A stretch of 64,000 nt of DNA from QYOJ01 sp043810345 (GCA_043810345.1 JBDROF010000006.1:1-64000); one strand, 5' to 3'. Positions 55,090-64,000 are shown, numbered from the stretch's first letter. Translations and numbers: made by a program. Notes: generated by a model not told the origin, from the sequence alone.

Positions 55090-55172
55090 TTTATAATTTT
55101 GGTACAATATTTGCAGTATGGCTAAGTCCATAAGGAAGCAAATAAAAAATATCAATATTAAATTCTAACGCC

Positions 55173-55382
55173 ATGAAAACGTTAAGCATCATCAACCTGC
55201 ACAAAGCCGAGATCAAGAAGAATCTGTTAGCAAAAATCAGAGGTGGAGAAGAAATTAAATGTTTTTGCACGGCGACTAATCCTTACGTCGTCATAAAAAA
55301 GCAGGGCGGTAGCACCAAGCTTTGCTATTGTGATGAAGTAACCACCAGCACTGCAGGCGTTTACAGCAGCACACCGGATTAA
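55173..55382 (+). CDS. RiPP precursor peptide, double-glycine leader, two CxC motifs
   Basis: The 69-residue peptide has a leader like the GG-Bacteroidales family (LSIINLHKAEIKKNLLAKIR, then Gly24-Gly25). The core (26-69) holds Cys30-Phe-Cys32 and Cys51-Tyr-Cys53, and a Ser/Thr-rich end. The Cys are the only ones in the peptide. The gene sits 67 nt before a radical SAM maturase, which could link Cys to other residues. The usual family core is Cys-rich; this symmetrical CxC pair is less common in my experience. Confidence 0.82.
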   Translation: MKTLSIINLHKAEIKKNLLAKIRGGEEIKCFCTATNPYVVIKKQGGSTKLCYCDEVTTSTAGVYSSTPD

Positions 55383-55395
55383 TTCCTAAAAGTGT

Positions 55396-55403
55396 TACCT
55401 TTG
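55396..55403 (+). promoter_or_regulatory. Possible -7 box before the radical SAM gene
   Basis: TACCTTTG fits TAnnTTTG and lies 46 nt before the ATG at 55450. An imperfect stem with ACCCGAAATGGG follows. It could give the maturase genes their own transcript. Confidence 0.35.
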
Positions 55404-55449
55404 CCACTACCCGAAATGGGCAGGTGTGTAACATGATGTCCAAAGACTG

Positions 55450-56964
55450 ATGAAAAATGCGGTTTTCTTTACATCAGGCAAAGGTAACTGTTATCTGTAC
55501 AGCCCGTACAGAAACCAGCTCCGGCTTTGTCATCCTCTGATTCATCACTTTTTTTCTCTCGAAAAAAAAGGCACGAACCTCGGCCGGTGGATCACAACCA
55601 TTCAGAAAAATAGAAATCTTACCATTCAGGGAATGGGGACATTCTCCCACTCAGAAGTCAATTATCAGCTGGAAAAATACCGGTTCCTGAAACGAAATGG
55701 GTTCCTGAAACAGGCCAGGGATATCAACATTGAAGGAAGGCTGAAGGCCTCCGATGTGAAGAAAAATATAACCTCCGTCAAGCAGCTCATTTTTGAAGTG
55801 ACGGAAGATTGCAACCTAAACTGCACCTACTGCACCTACAGCAAATATTACATCAACAAAGAGAGACACAACAGCTATTTGTCATTCGGAAATGTCCGGC
55901 ATACGTTAACGGAGCTGATCTCCAAACGCACCACCTCCCCATCAAACCACCTCATCGTCAGTTTCTACGGAGGCGAACCACTGAAAAATTTCGAACTCAT
56001 CAAATCGGTGGTGGAATTTACCGGCAGCTATCCGAAAGATCAGATCTCCTTTACCTACTCCCTCTCCAGCAATGGTCTTTTATTGAAAAAATACATCGCT
56101 TTTCTGGTCGAACATGCCTTTGAGCTCTCCGTTAGCCTCGATGGAGATGAAATAGCCAATTCGTTCCGGGTAACGAAGAACAATAAACCATCGTTTGACA
56201 TGGTAACCAAAAACCTCGACTACGTCAGGACACACTATCCCGAATATTTCGAAAAAAACATCAGTTTCCTGACCGTGTTGCATAACCGGAACTCGATCAA
56301 ATCCGTGTTCGAATTCTTCCAGGAACGGTATGGAAAGGTGCCGCAAATGTCGGATGTCAATCCAATCAATCTTAACCCATTGCACGAAAGAGAGTTCCGG
56401 GAGAAGTTGCGATCAAAACCGATCACACCGCAGGAAGAGAAAGAGACCATCAAACAGATGGAGAACAGGCATCCGAAGGTCAGGGAGCTGGCCAAGGTCC
56501 TGGAATATTACTCTGGTTTCGTGTTTAAGAACTACCTGGAGATGATCTCTCCAAAACGGGGAAAGGTCTCTTCCAAAAAGTATATACCAACGGCCACCTG
56601 TACCCCCTTCTCCATCCGGGCCTATTTTTCGGCCGACGGTACCGTTCTTCCCTGTGAGCATATCAGTCCGTTTTATGGGATCGGCTCCTATTCCGACCAC
56701 CGTCTATCCCTTGATCCCGCAGGTATGGCCAGCCTCTACAACAACTATTACGATAAGATCTCCCGGTACTGCAGAAAATGTTATTTCATCGATAACTGCC
56801 AGGAATGTCTCTTCAATACCGGGGTGGAGACAGACCATCCATCCTGCTCATTCTACACCACAGAGACCGGATTCAAGGAGTACCTGAAGAAGCATTACTC
56901 CAACATTGAGAACGATTATAAGTTTTACCGGAAAACCGCTCAAACCACTTTCTATGAAGGATAA
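55450..56964 (+). CDS. Radical SAM/SPASM peptide maturase (GG-Bacteroidales type)
   Basis: The 504-residue enzyme has the SAM cluster motif C121-NLN-C125-TY-C128, and SAM-binding elements (VSFYGGEPLKNFELI, SSNGLLL, SVSLDGDEI). The SPASM region has Cys at about 384, 402, 441, 444, 450 and 453 (YCRKCYFIDNCQECLF), enough for two auxiliary clusters. The first 100 residues resemble a peptide-recognition part. It probably forms thioether or carbon links in the precursor encoded just before it. The stop overlaps the next start. Confidence 0.9.
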   Translation: MKNAVFFTSGKGNCYLYSPYRNQLRLCHPLIHHFFSLEKKGTNLGRWITTIQKNRNLTIQGMGTFSHSEVNYQLEKYRFLKRNGFLKQARDINIEGRLKASDVKKNITSVKQLIFEVTEDCNLNCTYCTYSKYYINKERHNSYLSFGNVRHTLTELISKRTTSPSNHLIVSFYGGEPLKNFELIKSVVEFTGSYPKDQISFTYSLSSNGLLLKKYIAFLVEHAFELSVSLDGDEIANSFRVTKNNKPSFDMVTKNLDYVRTHYPEYFEKNISFLTVLHNRNSIKSVFEFFQERYGKVPQMSDVNPINLNPLHEREFREKLRSKPITPQEEKETIKQMENRHPKVRELAKVLEYYSGFVFKNYLEMISPKRGKVSSKKYIPTATCTPFSIRAYFSADGTVLPCEHISPFYGIGSYSDHRLSLDPAGMASLYNNYYDKISRYCRKCYFIDNCQECLFNTGVETDHPSCSFYTTETGFKEYLKKHYSNIENDYKFYRKTAQTTFYEG

Positions 56965-58234
56965 TCCTCCATGGCTGTTTCTGGAACCTTATGTACATAT
57001 GCTTCACCGGGAGGGAGCCCTTCTTCTATACAATACCATCAGTAAAACCGTGTTGGAGTTCAGCAACTCCCGGGAGCTATCCAAACTTGCAGACGAACTG
57101 CTGGACCCTGACAATGGATATGTGGTCCCCCTGTCTGCCAGTCAGCTTCAGGATCCAGAAGTCCAGGATTTCCTCCACCAGGTCAGGCAACACTTCATGG
57201 GAGATCTCCTCGATCCCTCCTGGTCGGAGTGCAAACCGGTCAACATTGTTCCTGAGCCCTTTGTCAAGCATGGTCTCAGGCCTGTTCCCATACAGAAATC
57301 CCCCCTGAAACCCGGCCTGGAGGTCCGCAATTATTTACAGGAACTCACCCTCTTTTTGAATGCCGGAACCGAACCATCATCCGGTCCATCCGCCAGCGCA
57401 TACCTTCAGTTCTCATACCCCTCCTTAGTTTCAGATAAAGAGGAACAGATGGAGCTTCCCCTCTTCCGTGCGATGATCGATGATGTCAATCTTTATACGC
57501 CAACGCTGATCCACATCTCCGGTATGAACCTGCTTGCCTATCCCCATTTGGAAGAGGTGATCAGAAAACTGGCATCCAGCCCTTTTCAAAAGAAATATCA
57601 CCTCCTTATCGATCACTGGGAGGAACGGATCATCCCTTTTATCCTGGCTCAGAAACAGACTACCCTCGCCCTCTACATCACGTTCCCCTCCCATCCGGAA
57701 CCCATCGCCGGGTATCTGCAGAGCCTCCCGGCTCGGAAACTCCTGAAGAGACTGGAGTTCAACTTATTGGTCAGCAACCAGGAGGAGCTGCAGATGGCGC
57801 AGGAAACCGTCAGGATGCTCGACCTTACCAACGTCTATTTCAAGCCTGTCTATAACGGGGAAAATCTTGATTTCTTCAGGCAGCATGTGTTTGTTTCCAG
57901 GGAGGAGATTCTGGCTTCACAACCAGATCAACGGGAGGTGTTCTCCAGGATCTCGATCAACGAAAACGATTTCGGAAAACTCTCTGTTTTCCCCGCAGGG
58001 GAAGCCTATGCCAATTTGAATGATCCCATGATCGGAGAGGCGACAAAGAGCTCCCTGGTTCAGCTGGTCACCCAGGAACTGGACAGGGGAATCAGCTGGC
58101 GACGAACCCGCGCCGGCGTCACTCCTTGCAACGGGTGTCTCTATCAGTTCCTGTGTCCTCCCATCAGCTCCTATGAGATTTTTCTGAAGCGGTTTAATTT
58201 CTGCGATGTCCATCCAAACGGGAAAGAGTCATGA
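56954..58234 (+). CDS. Pseudo-radical SAM partner protein (GG-Bacteroidales type)
   Basis: The 426-residue protein is like a radical SAM/SPASM protein but has no CxxxCxxC motif. SPASM-like cysteines remain near the end (C392-NG-C395, C401). The start MKDNPPWLFLEPYVHMLHRE has a peptide-binding look (YNTISKTVLEF). Such partners come next to the maturase in this RiPP class and may hold the precursor. It starts inside the maturase gene and its stop overlaps the permease start (ATGA). Confidence 0.83.
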   Translation: MKDNPPWLFLEPYVHMLHREGALLLYNTISKTVLEFSNSRELSKLADELLDPDNGYVVPLSASQLQDPEVQDFLHQVRQHFMGDLLDPSWSECKPVNIVPEPFVKHGLRPVPIQKSPLKPGLEVRNYLQELTLFLNAGTEPSSGPSASAYLQFSYPSLVSDKEEQMELPLFRAMIDDVNLYTPTLIHISGMNLLAYPHLEEVIRKLASSPFQKKYHLLIDHWEERIIPFILAQKQTTLALYITFPSHPEPIAGYLQSLPARKLLKRLEFNLLVSNQEELQMAQETVRMLDLTNVYFKPVYNGENLDFFRQHVFVSREEILASQPDQREVFSRISINENDFGKLSVFPAGEAYANLNDPMIGEATKSSLVQLVTQELDRGISWRRTRAGVTPCNGCLYQFLCPPISSYEIFLKRFNFCDVHPNGKES

Positions 58235-60618
58235 ACTGGAACTCATTGGTAACCTCTTACCGATTCATGATGAAGAGTAGAATCTTCACCGCCATCAACC
58301 TGATCGGGCTGACGGCCGGGTTGACGGTCTCCTTTTTCCTGCTGATCTACATCATCAATGAATTAAGTTACAACTCCTTTCATGCCAGAAGCGACCGGAT
58401 CTACCGCATCATCACGCAAACCGAAAAGAATACCATCCCCTTGTCCCCTTCCCTTCTTCCGGCCAGGCTTCAGGAGCAATCCGAGGGTATTTTACAGGCA
58501 GGTGGCATGGTTGAAGTCCAATTCTTAACGGGTCCGGTAAGGGTTAAAAAAGGGCAAAATTACCACGAGGAACCTGGATTTTTCTGTGCCGATCCGGCGG
58601 TTCTGGATATCCTCAGCTTCAACATTGCCGGCGGTGAAGGAGGTGCAGGATTACACAAGGCAGGATCCGTCATGCTTTCACGACCTGTTGCCCTGAAATA
58701 TTTTGACCAGGCGGATCCAATCGGGCAGAAGTTGGAGATTAAATCCGGTGGAGTCCCCGTTTCCTTAACCGTTTCCGGTATTTTTGAAAAGCTGCCCTGG
58801 AACTCCACCATGGAAGTTGACTTTATTGCCGGGATGGATCTTTTCCATTTCCTGCTGAATGAGTTTGGCATTGACCTGGAAACAGAGACGGTGAATTATG
58901 CGGATTTTTATGCAGAAAACTATATTCTGGTTGACCGTCGTGGGAGAATACCTGAACTGATGGATCAGCTCCCATCGCTTCTGGATACCCTGGGACTCAC
59001 CGCGCGGAAGATTGCTTTTTCTTTTCAGAACATCCAGGACATTCATCTCGATTCGGAGGAGATTACAAACGATTTCCACCAGAAGGGAACCCGGTCGGCT
59101 CTCTTCTATTATGGCTCACTGGCCTTTGCCATCTTACTGCTTGCCGGCATCAACTACTCTATCCTCAGTACCGCCCGTTCGGCCTTGCGATTTAAGGAGA
59201 TCGGGGTCAGGAAGGTCCTGGGAGCTACCAAACGGGAATTACGGATTCAGGTACTCGCCGAATCGATGTTGCTGACCTTTTTGGCCCTGCCCCTCGCTTT
59301 TCTGGTGCTGGGGTTCATTGAGCCCTTTGCCGACCGGTTATATGGGTATGAGATCCAGCTATACACCTGGAACATGCTGATTTACATTCCCCTCTTCGCT
59401 GTCATCACCCTGCTTATCGGATTGACCTCCGGAGGCTATCTTGCCTTTTACCTTTCGGCCCTGAATCCATTGAAAGCTATTAAAAACCAGGTATTTACAC
59501 GTCAGCGCTTCAGCCTGAGCAAAGGGTTCATTGTGCTTCAACTGCTGATCACCCTGTTCCTGCTGGGGTGTGTGCTGATCATCTTTGCCCAGCTCGATTA
59601 TTGCCTGAATACAAACAGTGGCATACAGAAGAGAGAGCTGTTGATCGTTTCATTCGATCCGGCAGAGTTTCATTTCTACCCCGAGCTTCGTGACCGGATT
59701 CAGGAAGAAGAGGCCGTCGTGTCTGTCTCGGGCAGTTCCATCATTCCTCCCACCAACGCCAGTTCGTTCATCTCGTTTACCATCTCATCCCCCGGTTCAT
59801 TGTCAGAAACAGTCCTACTGGAGAATTATTATGTGGACAGAGACTTTTTCACCACCCTTGGTATCGGGATGGTATCAGGTGAAGATATCAGACCGGCAGG
59901 GGGTACCCAATCCGAAGTACCCGTTATTCTCAACCAGGAGGCCAAAGCGCTGCTGGGTCTCGAGCAACCGGTGGGGACCTCTCTTGGTAAAAGCATCGTC
60001 ACGGGAGTGGTCAGGGATTTCAACATCCACTCTTTTCATTCGAAAATTTTACCGGCAGTATTCACCTACAATCCCTCCGAGTGCAGTTACCTGGTGGTCA
60101 GATGCCAGCCGGGAGCTTTAAAAAAGGCACGTCAACTAGTAGAGAAACACTGGCTTGCGCTGGCACCTGATCTTCCGTTTGCCAGTGCCACATTCGATGA
60201 TGAACTGAATCTGATGTACTCCACGGAGCAGAAATTTGGTCAGGTGGTAGCCTCCTTCTCCTTTCTGGCCTTCATCATCACGGGGATGGGTCTTTTTGGT
60301 CTTGCCCTCCTGATGATCGAGCGCCGGTTGAAAGAGATTGCCGTCAGGAAGATCTTCGGCGCCTCGAACCACGACATCCTGTTCCGGGTGCAAAAAGAGT
60401 TTCTGCTGTATATCCTGCTGGCATCAGTGGTTGCCATCCCGGTAACCTGGTATATCATGAACAGCTGGTTATCTTCTTTCTACTATAAAGTTCCGGTACA
60501 CTGGTACCTCTTTTTGATTGCCGTCCTGTCCATCACTATTTTTGTATCCTCGATCATCATGATCAGGACCTGGGCTGTTCTGCGTAAGAACCTGATCAAC
60601 GTGTTGAGATATGAGTAG
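58231..60618 (+). CDS. MacB/FtsX-type ABC permease
   Basis: The 795-residue protein has the double MacB-PCD/FtsX layout of Bacteroidota: an N-terminal helix (INLIGLTAGLTVSFFLLIYI), a periplasmic part, three helices with KEIGVRKVLGATKREL, then the same again with LKEIAVRKIFGASNHDILF. It needs a separate ATPase, probably that at 63333. It may export a peptide or give self-protection. Confidence 0.9.
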   Translation: MNWNSLVTSYRFMMKSRIFTAINLIGLTAGLTVSFFLLIYIINELSYNSFHARSDRIYRIITQTEKNTIPLSPSLLPARLQEQSEGILQAGGMVEVQFLTGPVRVKKGQNYHEEPGFFCADPAVLDILSFNIAGGEGGAGLHKAGSVMLSRPVALKYFDQADPIGQKLEIKSGGVPVSLTVSGIFEKLPWNSTMEVDFIAGMDLFHFLLNEFGIDLETETVNYADFYAENYILVDRRGRIPELMDQLPSLLDTLGLTARKIAFSFQNIQDIHLDSEEITNDFHQKGTRSALFYYGSLAFAILLLAGINYSILSTARSALRFKEIGVRKVLGATKRELRIQVLAESMLLTFLALPLAFLVLGFIEPFADRLYGYEIQLYTWNMLIYIPLFAVITLLIGLTSGGYLAFYLSALNPLKAIKNQVFTRQRFSLSKGFIVLQLLITLFLLGCVLIIFAQLDYCLNTNSGIQKRELLIVSFDPAEFHFYPELRDRIQEEEAVVSVSGSSIIPPTNASSFISFTISSPGSLSETVLLENYYVDRDFFTTLGIGMVSGEDIRPAGGTQSEVPVILNQEAKALLGLEQPVGTSLGKSIVTGVVRDFNIHSFHSKILPAVFTYNPSECSYLVVRCQPGALKKARQLVEKHWLALAPDLPFASATFDDELNLMYSTEQKFGQVVASFSFLAFIITGMGLFGLALLMIERRLKEIAVRKIFGASNHDILFRVQKEFLLYILLASVVAIPVTWYIMNSWLSSFYYKVPVHWYLFLIAVLSITIFVSSIIMIRTWAVLRKNLINVLRYE

Positions 60619-62815
60619 GTTCCCATTTTCACGGCAACTCGATTCCATGGATTGCGGTCCTGCCTGCCTCCAGATGGTCGCCCGTTTTCATGGGAAGAAC
60701 TACTCCCTCTCCACCCTCCGCGACCTCTGTCATATCACCCGCGATGGGGTCACCATGCTGGGGATCAGTGATGCTGCTGAAGCCACCGGATACCATACCC
60801 TCGGTGTAAAGATCAGTTTCGGCGAGCTCCTCGCGGAAGCTCCCCTCCCCTGCATCCTTCACTGGCAACAGAATCACTTCGTGGTGTTGTACCGGGTGAA
60901 AGAAAAGCATGGGAAGAAAAAGCTCTTCATCGCAGATCCGGCCATCGGGAGAGTGAAATACAGTGAGGAGGAGTTTTTGAAAAGATGGCTCTCGGAGGTG
61001 AAACCGGAGGAAGAACAGAAAGGGATATGCCTGCTTCTGGAACCCACGGAAGCGTTTCATTCAAAGAGGGATGAAGAGACCGGGATGTCGCGCCTCCGGT
61101 TCATCTTCAGCTACCTGAAACCCCACCGGAAACTCTTCTCACAGCTGGTGCTGGGCATGCTGCTCGGAAGCCTCTTCATGCTGATCTTCCCCTTCCTCAC
61201 ACAGTCGATCATCGATGTGGGGATCCAGAACCAGGACCTGAGCTTCATCTTCCTGGTACTGCTGGCCATGATGGCTCTCTTTCTCGGCCAGATCTCAGTG
61301 GAGTTCATCCGGGGGTGGATCCTCCTGCACATCAGTACCCGGATCAACATCTCATTGATCTCCGACTTCCTGATCAAGATCATGAGGCTGCCCATCGGTT
61401 TCTTTGACACCAAACGAACCGGCGACCTGATCCAGCGCATTCTCGACCACGACCGGATACAGTCCTTTCTCACTGTCAGTTCACTCAGCATTCTCTTTTC
61501 CATCGTGAACTTCATCATCTTCGGACTGGTTCTCCTGGCTTACAACTCCACAATCTTTCTGGTTTTTATAGCGGGCAGCATGCTCTATGGCCTCTGGGTT
61601 TACCTGTTCATGAACCGCAGGAAAGAGCTCGATTACGCCCGTTTCTCCTACATGGCTGAAAATCAGGGGAACCTCTTTCAACTGGTAACCGCCATGCAGG
61701 AGATCAAACTGAACAATTGTGAAAGGGAGAAACGATGGGATTGGGAACGGATCCAGGCCAAACTCTTCCGGGTGAGTTTAAGGAGCCTCTCCCTGACACA
61801 GTACCAGAATGTGGGAGCCCTGTTTTTCATTCGTACCAAAGACATTGTGATCATTTTCTTATCTGCCTCACTGGTATTGAAAGGGGAACTTACCCTGGGG
61901 ATGATGCTGGCTATCCAGTACATCCTCGGACAGGTCAACAACCCGGTGGAACAGATGGTCAACTTCATCCGGGAAGCACAGGATGCCACCATCAGCATGT
62001 CCCGTCTGGATGAGGTAAGCTCCCTGAAAGAGGAAGAGGGGCCGGACGACCATCTTGTGAAGAGCATCCCGCCGGATCATGGTATCCGCATCTGCCAGCT
62101 CTCTTTTCAGTACGAGGGACCTCATTCCCCCTTCGTTTTGAAAGATCTGAATCTGGTCATCCCCGATCAGAAAATCACCGCCATTGTCGGGCCAAGCGGT
62201 AGCGGGAAGACCACGCTGATCAAGCTGATGCTGGGCTTCTATCCACCTGTAAGGGGAACGATCTCTGTGGGAGACCTGCCTCTGCAACACATCTCTCCGC
62301 AGTACTGGCGTACCCTTTGCGGTGCGGTCATGCAGGAGGGATTTATCTTTTCCGACTCCATTGCCAGCAACATTGCCATGAGCCTGGAACAGGTGGAGCC
62401 GGAAAAGTTTTCCCGGGCGATCAGGATCGCCAACCTGACTGAATTCGTAGATTCGCTGCCTACCGGCCTCCGGACCAAGATCGGATCCGAGGGACACGGG
62501 ATCAGCGAAGGGCAAAAACAACGGGTCCTGATCGCCCGGGCGGTCTATAAAGATCCTGAATTCATCTTCTTCGACGAAGCTACTAACTCCCTGGATGCCA
62601 ATAATGAGATGATGATCATCGAAAATCTGAAGGAATTTTTTGCCGGGAAAACGGTGGTGGTGGTAGCGCACCGGCTAAGCACAGTGAAAAATGCCGACCA
62701 GATTGTAGTGCTCGATCAGGGCTGTATCCTGGAGCAGGGCACTCACCACGAGCTCACCAGTCTCCGTGGGGCTTATTATGAATTGGTTAAAAATCAACTT
62801 GAACTTGGATATTAA
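60611..62815 (+). CDS. C39-peptidase ABC exporter (bacteriocin/RiPP type)
   Basis: The 734-residue protein has an N-terminal C39 peptidase (C15 in DSMDCGPACLQM, H89, D109), six membrane helices and an ATPase with Walker A GPSGSGKTT (about 527) and Walker B FIFFDEA (about 651). The signature reads ISEGQKQR in place of LSGGQ. C39 enzymes cut leaders after Gly-Gly, fitting Gly24-Gly25 of the precursor, and export the core. It overlaps the permease stop by 8 bp. Confidence 0.95.
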   Translation: MSRFPFSRQLDSMDCGPACLQMVARFHGKNYSLSTLRDLCHITRDGVTMLGISDAAEATGYHTLGVKISFGELLAEAPLPCILHWQQNHFVVLYRVKEKHGKKKLFIADPAIGRVKYSEEEFLKRWLSEVKPEEEQKGICLLLEPTEAFHSKRDEETGMSRLRFIFSYLKPHRKLFSQLVLGMLLGSLFMLIFPFLTQSIIDVGIQNQDLSFIFLVLLAMMALFLGQISVEFIRGWILLHISTRINISLISDFLIKIMRLPIGFFDTKRTGDLIQRILDHDRIQSFLTVSSLSILFSIVNFIIFGLVLLAYNSTIFLVFIAGSMLYGLWVYLFMNRRKELDYARFSYMAENQGNLFQLVTAMQEIKLNNCEREKRWDWERIQAKLFRVSLRSLSLTQYQNVGALFFIRTKDIVIIFLSASLVLKGELTLGMMLAIQYILGQVNNPVEQMVNFIREAQDATISMSRLDEVSSLKEEEGPDDHLVKSIPPDHGIRICQLSFQYEGPHSPFVLKDLNLVIPDQKITAIVGPSGSGKTTLIKLMLGFYPPVRGTISVGDLPLQHISPQYWRTLCGAVMQEGFIFSDSIASNIAMSLEQVEPEKFSRAIRIANLTEFVDSLPTGLRTKIGSEGHGISEGQKQRVLIARAVYKDPEFIFFDEATNSLDANNEMMIIENLKEFFAGKTVVVVAHRLSTVKNADQIVVLDQGCILEQGTHHELTSLRGAYYELVKNQLELGY

Positions 62816-62816
62816 C

Positions 62817-63320
62817 ATGACCCAACAACCAACCGATCAGGAAAAATACAGCCGGGAAGTGGAAGAGATATTGCACAAACGACCTGCCTTGCTGGTTCGC
62901 AAGGGAATCCTCCTGCTCACCATCCTTGTCATCCTCCTCCTGGTGGGTTCCCATTTCATTAAGTACCCCGAGAAACTGACTGCCTCGGTCACGTTCGACA
63001 CCGTTGCCGTCCACGATTCGATCCTCCTTCAGGGCCGGATCATCCTGACCTCGGCAGCGGCCTCCATCGTGAAGCCGGGACAACCGGTTGTGATGCTCCT
63101 GCGTACGACTCCAGAAAGCACGCCCGTTGACGTAACCGGAACCATAGAAGCCCTGCTTCCTATGGGCCGGGGCGACTATTACACTGTGCTGGTTCAGCCC
63201 GATACCCAGACTGAGCTTTTAGGGCATGAAGGTACGGCCAGCATTTTGATAGGTGAAACAAATCTGCTGACCCAAATATTAAATCCGGTTTTTGCAGTAT
63301 TCCGATCTGCTGACCAATAG
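62817..63320 (+). CDS. Miniature HlyD-like membrane fusion protein
   Basis: The 167-residue protein has a cytoplasmic N-terminus, one membrane helix (KGILLLTILVILLLVGSHFI), then a beta domain (SAAASIVKPGQPVVMLL, GTIEALLPMGRGDYYTVLVQ). HlyD adaptors usually have about 400 residues with a lipoyl domain and a long coiled hairpin; both are missing here. It starts directly after the C39 exporter. It may be a shortened but working adaptor, since the ends are well kept, or a remnant. Confidence 0.75.
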   Translation: MTQQPTDQEKYSREVEEILHKRPALLVRKGILLLTILVILLLVGSHFIKYPEKLTASVTFDTVAVHDSILLQGRIILTSAAASIVKPGQPVVMLLRTTPESTPVDVTGTIEALLPMGRGDYYTVLVQPDTQTELLGHEGTASILIGETNLLTQILNPVFAVFRSADQ

Positions 63321-63332
63321 AGGAAGAACGTT

Positions 63333-64000
63333 ATGATAATAATCAAAGAATTGACGAAAGTGTTCCAGGCGGAGGATGTCCAGACGATGGCCCTGAACCA
63401 GGTGGATTTTGAGGTCGCGGAAGGCGAGTTCGTAGCGATCATGGGCCCGTCAGGATGTGGAAAATCTACCCTGCTCAACATCATAGGGATGTTGGACGAG
63501 CCCAACAGCGGCCAATATGAATTCCTGAACCATAACATCTTCGAGCTGCCAGAAAAAGAGCGAACCGCCATACGGAAAAAGAACATCGGTTTTGTTTTTC
63601 AGAATTTCAACCTGATCGACGAATTGACCATATTCGAGAATGTTGAGCTGCCACTGATCTACCTGGGAGTACCTGCACCCGAACGCAAAGTGAAGGTGAT
63701 TGAAATGCTGGAAGAACTGGAGATGGCTCACCGGAAAAAATATTTCCCCATGCAACTTTCGGGAGGGCAGCAGCAACGGATTGCTGTGGCCCGGGCGCTG
63801 GTTGTGAACCCCGCTCTCCTGCTCGCAGATGAACCCACGGGTAACCTCGACTCCCTCCATGGAGATGAGGTGATGAACCTCTTCATCAAGCTCAATGATG
63901 CCGGTACCACCATTGTGATGGTAACCCACTCGGCTCGGGATGCCGAATACAGCACACGCATCGTTAACCTGTTCGACGGGCAGATCGTATCGGAGAGGTA
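63333..64000 (+). CDS. MacB/LolD-type ABC ATPase, cut by the window end
   Basis: The frame is open from the ATG at 63333 to the end of the window (222 codons, no stop). It has Walker A GPSGCGKST, the signature LSGGQQQRIAVARAL and Walker B LLLADEPTGNLDS. This fits the energy-giving partner of an FtsX/MacB-type permease, most likely the one at 58231. The true length should be about 225-235 residues. Confidence 0.92.
   Translation, partial: MIIIKELTKVFQAEDVQTMALNQVDFEVAEGEFVAIMGPSGCGKSTLLNIIGMLDEPNSGQYEFLNHNIFELPEKERTAIRKKNIGFVFQNFNLIDELTIFENVELPLIYLGVPAPERKVKVIEMLEELEMAHRKKYFPMQLSGGQQQRIAVARALVVNPALLLADEPTGNLDSLHGDEVMNLFIKLNDAGTTIVMVTHSARDAEYSTRIVNLFDGQIVSER

Noticed and set aside
55118..55168. 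16-codon frame just before the RiPP precursor
   Set aside because: It ends 4 nt before the precursor, but has no ribosome site and a composition expected from A/T-rich leader DNA; kept only as a note.
61868..62671. 267-codon frame opposite the C39 exporter
   Set aside because: Antisense to the ATPase domain; composition follows the sense gene.

Overview
The window reads as a chromosomal piece of a Bacteroidota bacterium, most likely an uncultured Bacteroidales-like lineage. The evidence is two large secreted proteins with type IX secretion sorting tails, a PorE-like envelope protein, a DUF4492-cydAB oxidase operon, a LruC-domain protein, TAnnTTTG promoter boxes, and a RiPP locus of the GG-Bacteroidales type. 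I see no rRNA, tRNA, CRISPR array, phage or insertion sequence. The species cannot be named from sequence alone.

Layout. 1-11.4 kb: a PorE-like protein with an extra C-terminal domain, purM, prfA, pyrF, ilvE, a LruC pair and a Fic protein. 11.4-19 kb: a minus-strand two-component cluster of two response regulators and three large multi-sensor histidine kinases; each kinase is broken by exactly one lesion. 19-28.7 kb: a nucleotidyltransferase pair, htpG, a four-helix-bundle gene, lemA and two TPM proteins, then cytochrome bd with a probable 40-residue small subunit. 28.8-38.2 kb: T9SS substrates (BNR/PKD protein, M14 carboxypeptidase), an MFS transporter, rsmE with a frameshift in a C9 run, and a DUF4159 protein. 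38.3-41.5 kb: a heterodisulfide-reductase-like (Hdr) operon in advanced decay. 41.5-55 kb: housekeeping genes (mscS, valS, trxA, dnaE, rpsP, rimM, gdhA) plus a DUF58 and a BatA-like protein. 55-64 kb: a RiPP gene cluster running off the right edge, made of a double-glycine precursor with two CxC motifs, a radical SAM/SPASM maturase, a pseudo-rSAM partner, a C39-peptidase ABC exporter, a miniature HlyD-like protein, and a MacB/FtsX-type permease and ATPase.

Three things stand out beyond the genes. First, a 139-bp element occurs twice (1-139 and 22709-22847). It carries a 9+5-bp closing helix, a T-run and a consensus promoter in front of the complete copy, so it looks like a small structured RNA rather than a passive repeat. 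Second, short tandem repeats, mostly 7-mers, sit at gene ends, where they often supply the stop codons of the flanking genes. Related repeats lie in frame inside htpG and, twice, inside valS. Third, loss-of-function lesions cluster in the kinase block and the Hdr block while neighbouring genes are intact, which suggests module-level gene decay rather than random sequencing error.

The RiPP genes from 55173 overlap or nearly abut and probably form one operon: the precursor is modified by the radical SAM pair, its leader is cut at Gly-Gly by the C39 domain, and the product is exported. The interleaved FtsX-like permease and LolD/MacB-like ATPase may form a second exporter or an immunity system. 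All functions are inferred from sequence only.
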